44,430 nucleotides of DNA from an uncultured Lachnospiraceae bacterium (GTDB taxonomy: Bacteria > Bacillota > Clostridia > Lachnospirales > Lachnospiraceae). Positions 7,503 through 16,880 of the stretch are shown here, in pieces. Both the position numbers and the translations under genes were made by a program. Each line of letters starts with the position of its first letter. The stretch's first letter is position 1. The stretch is taken from positions 1-44,430 of the forward strand of contig CANPZL010000016.1 in NCBI GenBank assembly GCA_947589055.1, given 5' to 3'. The notes beneath the pieces were generated by a model. That model did no database searches and was not told the origin of the DNA. It saw nothing but the letters and a program-made list of their open reading frames with translations.

Positions 7503-10500
7503 ATGTATCTGAAAAGCATTGAAGTTTATGGCTTTAAATCCTTTGCAAATAAAATATTGTTTCAGTTTGAAAACGGAATCACAGGGATCGTAGGACCCAA
7601 TGGAAGCGGGAAAAGCAATGTGGCGGATGCAGTACGCTGGGTACTGGGAGAGCAAAGCGCCAAGCAGCTTCGTGGAGCGAGAATGGAAGATGTTATATTT
7701 TCCGGTACGGAGCTTCGGAAACCGCATGGCTCCGCTTATGTTGCTATAACCTTAGATAACAGCGACCATGTTCTGCCGGTGGATTATGAAGAGGTTACGG
7801 TTGCCAGACGGGTCTATCGGTCAGGCGAAAGCGAATATCTGATCAACGGTACGCCCTGCCGCCTTAAAGATATACAGAATATGTTTTTCGATACCGGTAT
7901 CGGAAAGGAAGGTTATTCCATTATTGGACAGGGGCAGGTAGAAAAGATCTTAAGTGGGAGGCCGGAAGAACGTAGAGAATTGTTCGATGAGGCAGCTGGA
8001 ATCGTAAAATACAAAAAAAATAAGGCTGCTACGGAAAAGGCATTAGAGGCAGAACGCCAGAATCTCTGCCGGGTTAACGATATTTTATCGGAGCTGGAAA
8101 AACAGGTAGGCCCGCTTGCTGAACAGGCGGAAGTGGCCAAAAAATACCTGCTGTTCAAGGAAGAAATGAAACAACTCGATGTGAATGCTTTCCTGTTGGA
8201 TAGCGACCGGCTTCGCATGGCTGCCGGTGAACATCAGGACAAGCTGACGATCGTGACGGAACGGACGGAAGAACTTAAGCGCCAGTATGAAGGGATCGGA
8301 ACGGAATATGACCGTCTGGAGCATGAGCTGGAAATGCACGGCCGGAATTTGGAGACCAAGCGAAATCAGGAGACGGAATTAAAGCTTACTGTGGAACGGG
8401 GAGAAGGGGAGATTCGTGTCCTGGATCAGAAGATTGACAGTATCCGCCTTTCGGATGAACATATCAGCGAACAGATCCGCCGGGTACAGGATGCCTTGTT
8501 AAAACAGACCGAGGAACAGCAGGCATATCAGGCTAAGAAAGCGGTGCTGGACGAAAAGCTCGATCATGCGGATGATGTAGTAGAAGAAGCAAGAGCAGAT
8601 GCCCAGGCAATTCAGGATGAGATTGACCAGTTAGAAGAGAATATAGAAAAAAGCAAGGCGGATATAATTGAACTGATGAATGAAAATTCCAGTATAAAGG
8701 GAAAGGTTGCCCGTTATGATGCCCTGCTTGAAAATATCAGTTATCGAAAGACCCAGATCAACCAGCGGTATGTACAGTTCAAGAGCGATGAAATGGCAGA
8801 TAAGGAACAGTATGAGGCATTGCAAAGAGAGCTTCAGGAGCTGGATACAGCCATTGGAAATCGACAGGAGCAGTTAAACGACTGTGATCGCAGATTGGAT
8901 ACGAATACAGAGGAAACCCATAAGAACCGGGAACAGCTTATCGAATTAAGGAATGCGTATACTTCTGCAAAGGCGAAGGCAGAATCCCTTCGGAATATCA
9001 CGGAACGGTATGACGGATACGGGAACAGCATACGCCGTATCATGGAACAGAAGAAGCATGTCAAAGGGATCATAGGTGTCGTAGCGGACATAATATCCGT
9101 ACAGCAAAAGTATGAGATTGCAGTAGAAACTGCATTAGGCGGCAGTATTCAAAATATCGTAACGACCGATGAGAAGATCGCCCGGAATCTGATTCAGTTC
9201 TTAAAGCAGAACAAGTATGGACGAGCAACGTTTCTGCCGCTTACCAGTATCGGGAATTCCGGTGGTTTTTCAAAACCGGAGGCATTGCAGGAACCGGGAA
9301 CGATCGGACTTGCAAGCACATTGGTAAAGATCGCACCGGATTATCAGGCGGTTGCCGTGCATTTACTGGGACGGATCTTAGTGGTGGATCATATCGACCA
9401 TGCGTTAGCCATTGCGAAAAAGTTTCATTACAGCCTGCGGATCGTGACGTTGGAAGGGGAATTGTTGACACCGGGCGGCGCCATGACCGGTGGCGCTTAT
9501 AAAAATTCCAGTAATCTGTTGGGCAGAAAGCGGGAGCTGGACGAGCTTAATCAGCAAGTGGATTCCTATGGACGTAAGATCTATGAGGCGGAAAAGCTGG
9601 AACAGGAGCTTCGGAGCGTGCGGGACAGTCTGAAAGAAGAAAAGGAAACCCTTTCCAATAAGCTGCAGGAGCTGTATCTGGATAAGAATACCAATCATGT
9701 GAATCTGGAACAGGTCAATAGCCGCCTATCGGAACAGGCCACCATATTTGCTTCCCTGCAAAGTGAGAGCAAGGAGCTGGACGCCCAGATCGAAGAGATT
9801 AACCAGAACAAAAATCAGTTATTTGAAGGAAATAAGTTCCAGGAACAGGCAAAGGCGGATTGCGAAGCAAGGATCGCCAAGTACGAAGAAGAGATCTTGG
9901 AGCGCAAGGAGATTCTGGCAACAGCAAACGCCAAGGTTTCAGAACTGTTATTAGAGTTTAATACCATTAAACAGCAGGATGATTTCTTTATTGAAAATAT
10001 CCACAGGATCCGGGTCGAAAACGATAAGCTGAAAGCAGAGCTGGAGGAGTATAACCGGAGAACCCACGGCGCTGCCGAGGAGATCATGGAGCTTAATGAG
10101 CAGATCAATGGAATCCGGAAGGAAATGAAGCTTCGGACGGAACAGATAGAGACCTTGCAGGCGGAGATAGAGGAGGAGCAGAAGCAAAAAGAAGCCATGA
10201 CGGTGTCTCATAAGGACTTCTTCCGACAACGGGAAGCCCTGCGGGAAGAACTTTCCAGTCTGGATAAGGAAAGCTACCGCTTACATGCCCAGTTGGAAAA
10301 GATAACGGAGCAGTCCGATTCTTTAAATAATTATATGTGGGAGGAATATGAGCTTACTTATAATCGGGCGGCAGAGCTTAGAAATCCAAAGTTTACGGAT
10401 TTGGACGCATTGCGGCGGGAGCTTGCAGCGGTGAAAAACAAGATAAAGGCATTGGGTGATGTTAATGTAAATGCCATTGAAGATTATAAAAATGTTTCGG

Positions 10501-11063
10501 AACGGTATGCCTTCCTTAAGAATCAGCATGATGATATTGTAAAGGCGGAGGAAAACTTAAAGCGGATCATTGAGGAACTGGATACCGCTATGCGGACTCA
10601 GTTCAGCGAGAAGTTTTCGGAGATTCAGGTTATGTTCGATCAGGTATTTAAGGAATTGTTTGGCGGCGGCAAAGCCAGTCTGGTCTTGGTAGAGGAGGAA
10701 GATATTTTAGAGGCAGGCATCAAGATCATCGCCCAGCCGCCGGGGAAAAAGCTTCAGAATATGATGCAGTTATCCGGCGGAGAAAAGGCGTTGACCGCTA
10801 TTGCGCTGCTCTTTGCCATCCAGAACCTGAAGCCATCTCCCTTCTGTTTGCTGGATGAGATTGAAGCGGCATTAGATGATTCCAACGTGGGCAGGTTTGC
10901 AAAGTATTTACATAAGCTGACAAGGGATACCCAGTTCATTGTGATTACCCATCGAAAGGGAACGATGGAAGCCGCCGATGTTTTGTATGGAATCACGATG
11001 CAGGAGAAGGGAGTTTCTACACTGGTATCGGTGAATTTGATCGAAAACGACTTAGATAAGTAA
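7503..11063 (+). CDS. smc: Chromosome partition protein SMC
   Basis: SMC is the ATPase of bacterial condensin and organises and segregates the chromosome together with ScpA and ScpB. The 1186 residues are full length: N-terminal Walker A GPNGSGKSN (31-39), a long coiled coil, a central hinge (region of VETALGGSIQNIVT and GGAMTGGAYKNSSNLLGRKREL), a second coiled coil, then the ABC signature LSGGEKALTA (from 1090) and Walker B LLDEIEAALDD with Asp1118 and Glu1119. It abuts rnc and is followed 18 bases later by ftsY, the usual order in Gram-positive genomes. Confidence 0.98.
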   Translation: MYLKSIEVYGFKSFANKILFQFENGITGIVGPNGSGKSNVADAVRWVLGEQSAKQLRGARMEDVIFSGTELRKPHGSAYVAITLDNSDHVLPVDYEEVTVARRVYRSGESEYLINGTPCRLKDIQNMFFDTGIGKEGYSIIGQGQVEKILSGRPEERRELFDEAAGIVKYKKNKAATEKALEAERQNLCRVNDILSELEKQVGPLAEQAEVAKKYLLFKEEMKQLDVNAFLLDSDRLRMAAGEHQDKLTIVTERTEELKRQYEGIGTEYDRLEHELEMHGRNLETKRNQETELKLTVERGEGEIRVLDQKIDSIRLSDEHISEQIRRVQDALLKQTEEQQAYQAKKAVLDEKLDHADDVVEEARADAQAIQDEIDQLEENIEKSKADIIELMNENSSIKGKVARYDALLENISYRKTQINQRYVQFKSDEMADKEQYEALQRELQELDTAIGNRQEQLNDCDRRLDTNTEETHKNREQLIELRNAYTSAKAKAESLRNITERYDGYGNSIRRIMEQKKHVKGIIGVVADIISVQQKYEIAVETALGGSIQNIVTTDEKIARNLIQFLKQNKYGRATFLPLTSIGNSGGFSKPEALQEPGTIGLASTLVKIAPDYQAVAVHLLGRILVVDHIDHALAIAKKFHYSLRIVTLEGELLTPGGAMTGGAYKNSSNLLGRKRELDELNQQVDSYGRKIYEAEKLEQELRSVRDSLKEEKETLSNKLQELYLDKNTNHVNLEQVNSRLSEQATIFASLQSESKELDAQIEEINQNKNQLFEGNKFQEQAKADCEARIAKYEEEILERKEILATANAKVSELLLEFNTIKQQDDFFIENIHRIRVENDKLKAELEEYNRRTHGAAEEIMELNEQINGIRKEMKLRTEQIETLQAEIEEEQKQKEAMTVSHKDFFRQREALREELSSLDKESYRLHAQLEKITEQSDSLNNYMWEEYELTYNRAAELRNPKFTDLDALRRELAAVKNKIKALGDVNVNAIEDYKNVSERYAFLKNQHDDIVKAEENLKRIIEELDTAMRTQFSEKFSEIQVMFDQVFKELFGGGKASLVLVEEEDILEAGIKIIAQPPGKKLQNMMQLSGGEKALTAIALLFAIQNLKPSPFCLLDEIEAALDDSNVGRFAKYLHKLTRDTQFIVITHRKGTMEAADVLYGITMQEKGVSTLVSVNLIENDLDK

Positions 11064-11081
11064 CAGCTGGAGGGATAGAAC

Positions 11082-12164
11082 ATGGGACTATTTGATAAAC
11101 GAAAAAAGAATATGGAGCCGGAGGAAGAACCGGCAAAGGAGATTCAGCAGTCAGATGCTCCTGTACAGGAGCCGGAAGAAGAAAAGTCGAATGAACCGGG
11201 ATTTTTCAAACGACTGGTCAGTGGATTGACAAAAACGAGAAAGCAATTATCCGAAAGCCTGAACCAGATTTTTCACGGACATTCGGAGCTGGACGACGAA
11301 TTCTATGATGAACTGGAAGAGGTTCTGATCATGGCGGATCTGGGTCTGGAAACCACGGACCGAATCCTTTCGGATCTAAAGAGACGGGTAAAGGAATATA
11401 AGATAAAAGAGGTGGATCCTTGCCGAGAGCTGTTAAGCAACATTATAAGGGATCAGATGATGGTGGAGGATTCGGCTTATGATTTTGAAGAGCAGAAAAC
11501 CGTTATGCTGATCATTGGTGTCAACGGGGTGGGAAAAACCACTTCCATCGGTAAATTAGCGGCCCAGTATAAGAAACGTGGTAAAAAGGTATTGATAGCG
11601 GCGGGGGATACCTTCCGGGCTGCCGCTATCGACCAGTTGAAAACATGGGCAGAACGGGCAGGCGTAGAGATCATCGCACAGCAGGAAGGTTCGGACCCGG
11701 CAGCGGTAGTGTATGATGCCGTACAGGCGGCAAAGGCAAGGAATGTAGATATTCTCCTGTGCGATACAGCAGGACGTCTCCATAATAAAAAGAACCTGAT
11801 GGATGAACTGGCAAAGATGCGTCGGATCATTGAGAAAGAATATCCGGAGGCGCATTGCGAGACTTTGATCGTTCTGGACGGCTCGACCGGCCAGAACGCC
11901 TTGGAGCAGGCAAGGCAGTTTAGCGAAGTGACCGATCTGAACGGTATCATCCTGACGAAGCTGGACGGAACGGCAAAGGGCGGTATCGCTACTGCAATTC
12001 AGGCTGAACTGGACGTACCGGTGAAATATATCGGAGTAGGTGAAACGATCGAGGATTTACAGCGGTTTGATCCTACCCATTATGTAGAAGCACTTTTTGC
12101 TGATTTTGAAGTGCGTTCAGAAGTAGAAATGCTGATCGAGGAGGAAAAGGAAACATGGCAGTAA
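11082..12164 (+). CDS. ftsY: Signal recognition particle receptor FtsY
   Basis: FtsY is the membrane-associated SRP receptor GTPase that delivers nascent membrane proteins to SecYEG. The 360 residues have an acidic Glu-rich N-terminal A region (about 1-45), then the NG domain: GVNGVGKTTSIGKLA (P-loop), DTFRAAAIDQL, DTAGRLHNKKNLM and TKLDGTAKGG. The start follows GGAGGG. The 3' end overlaps ilvA by 10 bases in another frame. The order rnc-smc-ftsY suggests one operon. Confidence 0.98.
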   Translation: MGLFDKRKKNMEPEEEPAKEIQQSDAPVQEPEEEKSNEPGFFKRLVSGLTKTRKQLSESLNQIFHGHSELDDEFYDELEEVLIMADLGLETTDRILSDLKRRVKEYKIKEVDPCRELLSNIIRDQMMVEDSAYDFEEQKTVMLIIGVNGVGKTTSIGKLAAQYKKRGKKVLIAAGDTFRAAAIDQLKTWAERAGVEIIAQQEGSDPAAVVYDAVQAAKARNVDILLCDTAGRLHNKKNLMDELAKMRRIIEKEYPEAHCETLIVLDGSTGQNALEQARQFSEVTDLNGIILTKLDGTAKGGIATAIQAELDVPVKYIGVGETIEDLQRFDPTHYVEALFADFEVRSEVEMLIEEEKETWQ

Positions 12165-13384
12165 AGGAACTTACTCTTGAAAAATTTGAAGAGGCATACC
12201 AGATCGTTCAGAAGGTAGTGTTGCCGACCAATTTGGTATACAGTGATTTTTTCAGTACCCAGACGGGCAACAAGGTGTATCTGAAACCGGAAAATATGCA
12301 GCTGACGGGAGCTTATAAGATTCGAGGGGCATATTATAAGATCAGCACACTCTCGGAAGCGGAACGGGAAAGAGGCCTGATCACTGCTTCCGCAGGAAAT
12401 CATGCGCAAGGGGTTGCTTATGCGGCAAAGGCATATGGAGTAAAGGCCACCATCGTGATGCCTACGACTACGCCCTTGATTAAAGTAAACCGGACGAAGG
12501 ACTACGGCGCCGAAGTGATACTATACGGAGATGTGTATGATGAATCCTGCGGTTATGCTTTGGAACTGGCAGAGGATAAAGGGTATACCTTTATTCACCC
12601 GTTTGACGACTTGGATGTGGCGACCGGACAGGGATCCATTGCCATGGAGATCATCAAGGAACTGCCTACGGTTGACTATATTCTGGTTCCTGTAGGCGGC
12701 GGCGGTCTGGCAACCGGTGTGTCAACACTGGCCAAGATGCTGAATCCCAGTATTAAGGTAATCGGGGTGGAGCCGGCAGGGGCTAATTGTCTTCAGGAGT
12801 CTATGAAGCTGGGGAAAGTGACGACTCTGCCTACTGTGGATACCATTGCGGACGGTACCGCTGTAAAAACACCGGGAAGCAATATTTTCCCATATCTGCA
12901 AAAGAATCTCGATGATATAATAACGGTAGAGGATTCAGAATTGATCGTTGCGTTTCTGGATATGCTGGAAAACCATAAAATGCTTGCGGAAAATTCCGGA
13001 CTTTTAACAGTAGCGGCCCTTAAGCATTTGAATATAAAGGATAAAAAGGTAGTCAGTATTATCAGCGGCGGTAACATGGACGTAATTACCTTTGCTTCTG
13101 TCGTACAGCATGGTTTGATTGCCAGAAGCCGGATTTTCAACGTATCTGTTTTACTGCCGGATAAGCCGGGTGAATTGATGAATGTATCGTCTGTGATCGC
13201 CAATGTACAGGGAAACATCATTCGGCTGGAACATAACCAGTTTGTCAGTCTGAACCGGAATAGTGCGGTAGAACTGGTTATTACCATCGAAGCGTTTGGT
13301 CCGGAGCATAAGCAGACGATTTTACAGGAACTGGCGGAACGGGGATACCGACCCATTGAAAAGACCCCGAAAAGTATCTATTGA
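12155..13384 (+). CDS. ilvA: Threonine ammonia-lyase (threonine dehydratase)
   Basis: A PLP enzyme that converts threonine to 2-oxobutanoate and ammonia, the entry to isoleucine synthesis or threonine fermentation. The PLP lysine is in GAYKIRGA (Lys55), with the SAGNHAQGVAYAAK segment and the phosphate-binding VGGGGLATGV loop. A C-terminal ACT-like domain (about 330-405, LPDKPGELMNVSSVIA) suggests allosteric control. The 409-residue length with one ACT domain matches the shorter IlvA/TdcB type (TIGR01127), not the 500-residue form. The ATG overlaps ftsY by 10 bases, so it seems to be expressed as the end of the rnc-smc-ftsY run. Confidence 0.93.
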   Translation: MAVKELTLEKFEEAYQIVQKVVLPTNLVYSDFFSTQTGNKVYLKPENMQLTGAYKIRGAYYKISTLSEAERERGLITASAGNHAQGVAYAAKAYGVKATIVMPTTTPLIKVNRTKDYGAEVILYGDVYDESCGYALELAEDKGYTFIHPFDDLDVATGQGSIAMEIIKELPTVDYILVPVGGGGLATGVSTLAKMLNPSIKVIGVEPAGANCLQESMKLGKVTTLPTVDTIADGTAVKTPGSNIFPYLQKNLDDIITVEDSELIVAFLDMLENHKMLAENSGLLTVAALKHLNIKDKKVVSIISGGNMDVITFASVVQHGLIARSRIFNVSVLLPDKPGELMNVSSVIANVQGNIIRLEHNQFVSLNRNSAVELVITIEAFGPEHKQTILQELAERGYRPIEKTPKSIY

Positions 13385-13407
13385 GAATGAAAAAATGAGG
13401 GTTGCCC

Positions 13408-15318
13408 ATGAATATTAAAATGCAATGCTGCGGCATTCTGGTGCTGCTGGTGATTTTGTTTTTTTATCTCCGGCAAAAAAAGATCAATCTGAATACGGAA
13501 AAAGCCTTCCTGCGAATGCTGTTAATTATATTTTCCAGCCTGATTCTGGATATTTTGTCAATGGCAGCGCTTTTCAATATGGATGTCCTTTCGGAGTTTT
13601 TGGTAACAGCAGTCTGTAAATGTTATATCTCCTCGCTGGTACTGGTGGCATTCTGCGCCTTAAACTATGTTTGTGTAGACATTTATAATCAAAGCGGAAG
13701 ATACAAAAAAATGTTTTTGGCATACGGAATTTTTGTGGGTGCGGGTATCCTGCTTATCTGGCTGCTCCCCATCTATAAAAATACAGATGATGTCAATAAT
13801 ATGTTTACCTATGGCCCAAGTGTTCTGACTACTTATTTCTTCTGTATGATGCAGTTGATGATGATCGTTTACCTTACTATCCGGCGGAAATCCTATATGA
13901 ACCCCAAACGAAGGGAAGCGGTGCAGGCATGGGTAGTGATCTGGATTGCGGCAGCGGTGATCCAGTTTATCAATAACAAGCTATTGCTGGTGGGCTTTGC
14001 CGGCGCAGTGGGACTGATGATTATTTATCTGAAGCTGGAAAATCCGGAGACCAGCCGGGATCGCAAAACCGGATTATTTAATAAAGTGACATTAGTGCAA
14101 TATATAAGTGAAAAATTCCGAAAATCAGAGGACTTCAGCCTGTTGGTGATCGTCTTTCCAGAGCTGCGGGAAAGCGGTATTACTACAGAAGAAGGCCGGA
14201 TCATAAAAATGGAAGTCCTGAAATACGTAATGGAGATTCCGAAGGCGTTTGCATTTAAAGGAGCGGAGGATGAAATCTTACTTCTCCTTCAGGATGCGGT
14301 TCAACTGGATACGGTTACCTATCAGCTTCAGAACCGATTTGAAGCCGGCTGGGGGCCGAACCATGACGCATTGATAAAACCGGATTGGCTGTTGATTCCC
14401 AGTGCAAGCGTGGTACGACAGGCGGAGGATATTTTGACTTTGATCCAGACCGCCCGAAAGAATCATTTGGAATACGCAGAGGGTGACAGCTTAGTGCTGA
14501 AAGAGGAAACCGCTAGGCAAATGTATGAAAAGCGCAGGATCGAGCAGCTTATTTCGGATGCGATGAAAAATAACTGGGTTGAGGTTTATTATCAACCGAT
14601 CTATTCCACGGAAACGAAATGTTTTACTTCTGCCGAGGCATTGACTCGGATCCAAAACGATACGGGAGAGATCTTTATGCCGGGTATGTTTATTCCAGTG
14701 GCAGAGGAAAACGGTATGATCTTAAGACTTGGCGAGATCGTATTTGAAAAGGTGTGTCAGATGCTTCACAATAGCCGGGCGAGGGAATTCGGCATTCAGT
14801 ACATAGAAGTGAATTTATCCGCAATCCAATGCTCCTATGAATTTTTAGCAGAGCGGTTTATCGGGATTATGGAACGGTATCAGGTGAATCCCGCACTGAT
14901 CAATTTTGAGATCACGGAATCCGCTTCCGCCAGTGTCAGAAAAACTATGCTGGATAACATGAATAAGCTGATTGATTATGGCGTTACGTTTTCTCTGGAC
15001 GACTTTGGAACGGGGCAGTCAAACTTAAACTATATTGTCGATATGCCGGTAAATGTAATTAAATTTGACCGCAGCATGACGACTTCATATTTTGAGAACG
15101 GGAAAGCAAAGTATGTAATGGATGCGGCTATGCATATGATACAGGGTATGCAGCTTGCGATCGTTTCTGAGGGGGTTGAGACTGAGGAACAGCTAAAGGC
15201 GATGGAGGAGCTGAACATTAACTATATTCAGGGGTTTTATTTTTCCAAGCCACTGCGGCAGGACGCTTTTATATCGTTTTTGGAAATCCATAACAGACGG
15301 AGTTCGGAGGAAATTTAA
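13408..15318 (+). CDS. Membrane EAL-domain cyclic di-GMP phosphodiesterase
   Basis: A 636-residue signalling protein likely to hydrolyse cyclic di-GMP to pGpG. The N-terminal ~215 residues hold about six to seven transmembrane helices. A degenerate GGDEF-like region follows (DRKTGLFNKVTLVQY, no GGDEF motif). The C-terminal EAL domain looks catalytically complete: EAL at 410-412, VNLSAIQ, FEITES, DDFGTG (from 531), IKFD, SEGVETEEQ and QGFYFSKP. I chose the ATG at 13408, six bases after GAGGG, over a TTG six bases earlier. The stop overlaps the next start (TAATG). The membrane domain may sense an unknown signal. Confidence 0.88.
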   Translation: MNIKMQCCGILVLLVILFFYLRQKKINLNTEKAFLRMLLIIFSSLILDILSMAALFNMDVLSEFLVTAVCKCYISSLVLVAFCALNYVCVDIYNQSGRYKKMFLAYGIFVGAGILLIWLLPIYKNTDDVNNMFTYGPSVLTTYFFCMMQLMMIVYLTIRRKSYMNPKRREAVQAWVVIWIAAAVIQFINNKLLLVGFAGAVGLMIIYLKLENPETSRDRKTGLFNKVTLVQYISEKFRKSEDFSLLVIVFPELRESGITTEEGRIIKMEVLKYVMEIPKAFAFKGAEDEILLLLQDAVQLDTVTYQLQNRFEAGWGPNHDALIKPDWLLIPSASVVRQAEDILTLIQTARKNHLEYAEGDSLVLKEETARQMYEKRRIEQLISDAMKNNWVEVYYQPIYSTETKCFTSAEALTRIQNDTGEIFMPGMFIPVAEENGMILRLGEIVFEKVCQMLHNSRAREFGIQYIEVNLSAIQCSYEFLAERFIGIMERYQVNPALINFEITESASASVRKTMLDNMNKLIDYGVTFSLDDFGTGQSNLNYIVDMPVNVIKFDRSMTTSYFENGKAKYVMDAAMHMIQGMQLAIVSEGVETEEQLKAMEELNINYIQGFYFSKPLRQDAFISFLEIHNRRSSEEI

Positions 15319-16781
15319 TGGCAAGGCTGTATCTTGACCAATATCATACCGGTGTATTTCGTGATGAACTGGAATGCTATGCCGGTGATAATTTGTATGA
15401 GGTATTACGAAAGCATGGCTTTCTCCCGAAAGCGGTTTGTAAGGGTACAGGCGTCTGTGGAGGATGCCGGGTCTATATTGCTGAGGAGGGCATGGAATGT
15501 CTGGCGTGCCGGTATGTAGTAGAGGCAGAGGAGCTTCATATCATACTTGAGGAGACGTTGACGGAGCATAGTATCTTGTTGGCAGATAACGAGACCTTAT
15601 GCTCGGAGCCTGAGAATACATCGGAACCTGAGAAGAATTCGGAACTTGAGAAGAATTCTGAAGCTGAGAATACTTATAAGATTCCCGTGTCGGCTGGGGA
15701 AGATTCCCCGTTAGGAATTGCAATCGACATCGGTACGACTACGATCGCTTCTGCCTTAGTGGATCTGCATTCCCGGAAAATCTTAGCACAGACGGGCTGT
15801 CTGAACCGGCAGGCGGCATTTGGTGCGGACGTTATATCCAGAATCCAGTATGCAATGACGGAAAACGGTCTCAAGACGATGCACGGGCTGCTGAAAGAGG
15901 ATTTGGAAGCCCTGTTTCGATATTATCTTATGGAAGGTTTCCAAAGCAGCCGGATAAAAAAAGTCTGCATCAGCGGGAATACCGCCATGCTTCATTTTTT
16001 ACAAAAGCTGCCGGTTGACGGGCTGAGCCGCTATCCCTTTACCCCGGAGCGGTTATCCGGCAGCCGTCGATTTGTCGACGGGATAGAAGTACTGCTTTTG
16101 CCGGGAAAATCAGCTTTTGTGGGAGCGGATGTGGTGGCAGGGATCCTGCATCTGGGGCTGGGAAAAACGAAAGACTATGACCTGCTGCTGGATCTGGGAA
16201 CCAACGGAGAGCTTTGGCTGTTAAACCAAGAAGGGGGAATCTGTACTTCCACCGCCTGCGGCCCTGCGTTTGCGAACAGCATTTCTAAGGGTACAGCCCA
16301 TGGAACTACCCTGTTAGATGCATTGGCACAGGCTTATCAGGAAGGAAAACTGGACGAAACCGGATTGTTAAGTGCGGATTATTTTGATACCGGTATTTTC
16401 TGCGGCGCAGTACAGATAACCCAGGAAGCCATTCGACAGATTCAGCTTGCCAAGTCGGCAATCTGTACCGGTATCGAGCTGGCCGCTTACCGGTTACGGG
16501 TTCCGCTTGCAGAGATTTCCCATGTATATCTGGCAGGAGGCTTTGGTTTTTATCTGAACCCGGCCACGGCATTTTGTCTGGGTCTGCTTCCTAAGGCATT
16601 GGAGGGAAAGCTGCAAATTGTCGGCAATACTTCCCTGCTTGGTGGGATGGATGCCTTATATTTGACGGAAAATGACTTGAATCTGCCGACTGCGTTGGAG
16701 AAAAGCATGGTACTGGATTTGTCTTTGGATAAGAATTTTCAGGAGTTTTTCCTGCACCGCATTCATTTTCCGGACAGATAA
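15318..16781 (+). CDS. Ferredoxin/ASKHA (DUF4445) corrinoid-activator-like protein
   Basis: A 487-residue protein of the RACo/RamA-like group, which use ATP to reduce the cobalt of corrinoid proteins. The N-terminal [2Fe-2S] ferredoxin domain has Cys41, Cys47, Cys50 and Cys64 in the plant-type spacing, with an extra Cys61. A linker of four six-residue repeats (about 96-119) joins it to the ASKHA ATPase part, with AIDIGTTTIASALVDL, ISGNTAMLHFL, LLLDLGTNGELWL and YLAGGFGFYLNP. No corrinoid or methyltransferase gene is nearby, so the partner is unknown. The start overlaps the EAL gene stop by one base. Confidence 0.8.
   Translation: MARLYLDQYHTGVFRDELECYAGDNLYEVLRKHGFLPKAVCKGTGVCGGCRVYIAEEGMECLACRYVVEAEELHIILEETLTEHSILLADNETLCSEPENTSEPEKNSELEKNSEAENTYKIPVSAGEDSPLGIAIDIGTTTIASALVDLHSRKILAQTGCLNRQAAFGADVISRIQYAMTENGLKTMHGLLKEDLEALFRYYLMEGFQSSRIKKVCISGNTAMLHFLQKLPVDGLSRYPFTPERLSGSRRFVDGIEVLLLPGKSAFVGADVVAGILHLGLGKTKDYDLLLDLGTNGELWLLNQEGGICTSTACGPAFANSISKGTAHGTTLLDALAQAYQEGKLDETGLLSADYFDTGIFCGAVQITQEAIRQIQLAKSAICTGIELAAYRLRVPLAEISHVYLAGGFGFYLNPATAFCLGLLPKALEGKLQIVGNTSLLGGMDALYLTENDLNLPTALEKSMVLDLSLDKNFQEFFLHRIHFPDR
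15603..15674 (+). repeat. Four tandem 18-bp repeats inside a coding linker
   Basis: Four consecutive 18-base units (15603, 15621, 15639, 15657) each encode a six-residue unit: SEPENT, SEPEKN, SELEKN, SEAENT. They are in frame with the surrounding protein and link its ferredoxin and ASKHA domains. The units differ at a few bases, so this is an aged minisatellite. Confidence 0.9.
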
Positions 16782-16833
16782 GAAAGATTCTTACAGGCGG
16801 CTTAAGAAAGAAGTAGAATATTCAAAAACCTTA

Positions 16834-16842
16834 TGCTATAAT
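16834..16842 (+). promoter_or_regulatory. Possible extended -10 promoter for the YycJ-like gene
   Basis: TGCTATAAT (16834-16842) is an extended -10 element with a perfect TATAAT at 16837-16842, 38 bases before the chosen start codon. No good -35 hexamer is visible at 17 bases, which extended -10 promoters tolerate. Confidence 0.5.
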
Positions 16843-16880
16843 TGTCAAGGTTATAAATGCAAAGAACAGGAGCGGCGGAT

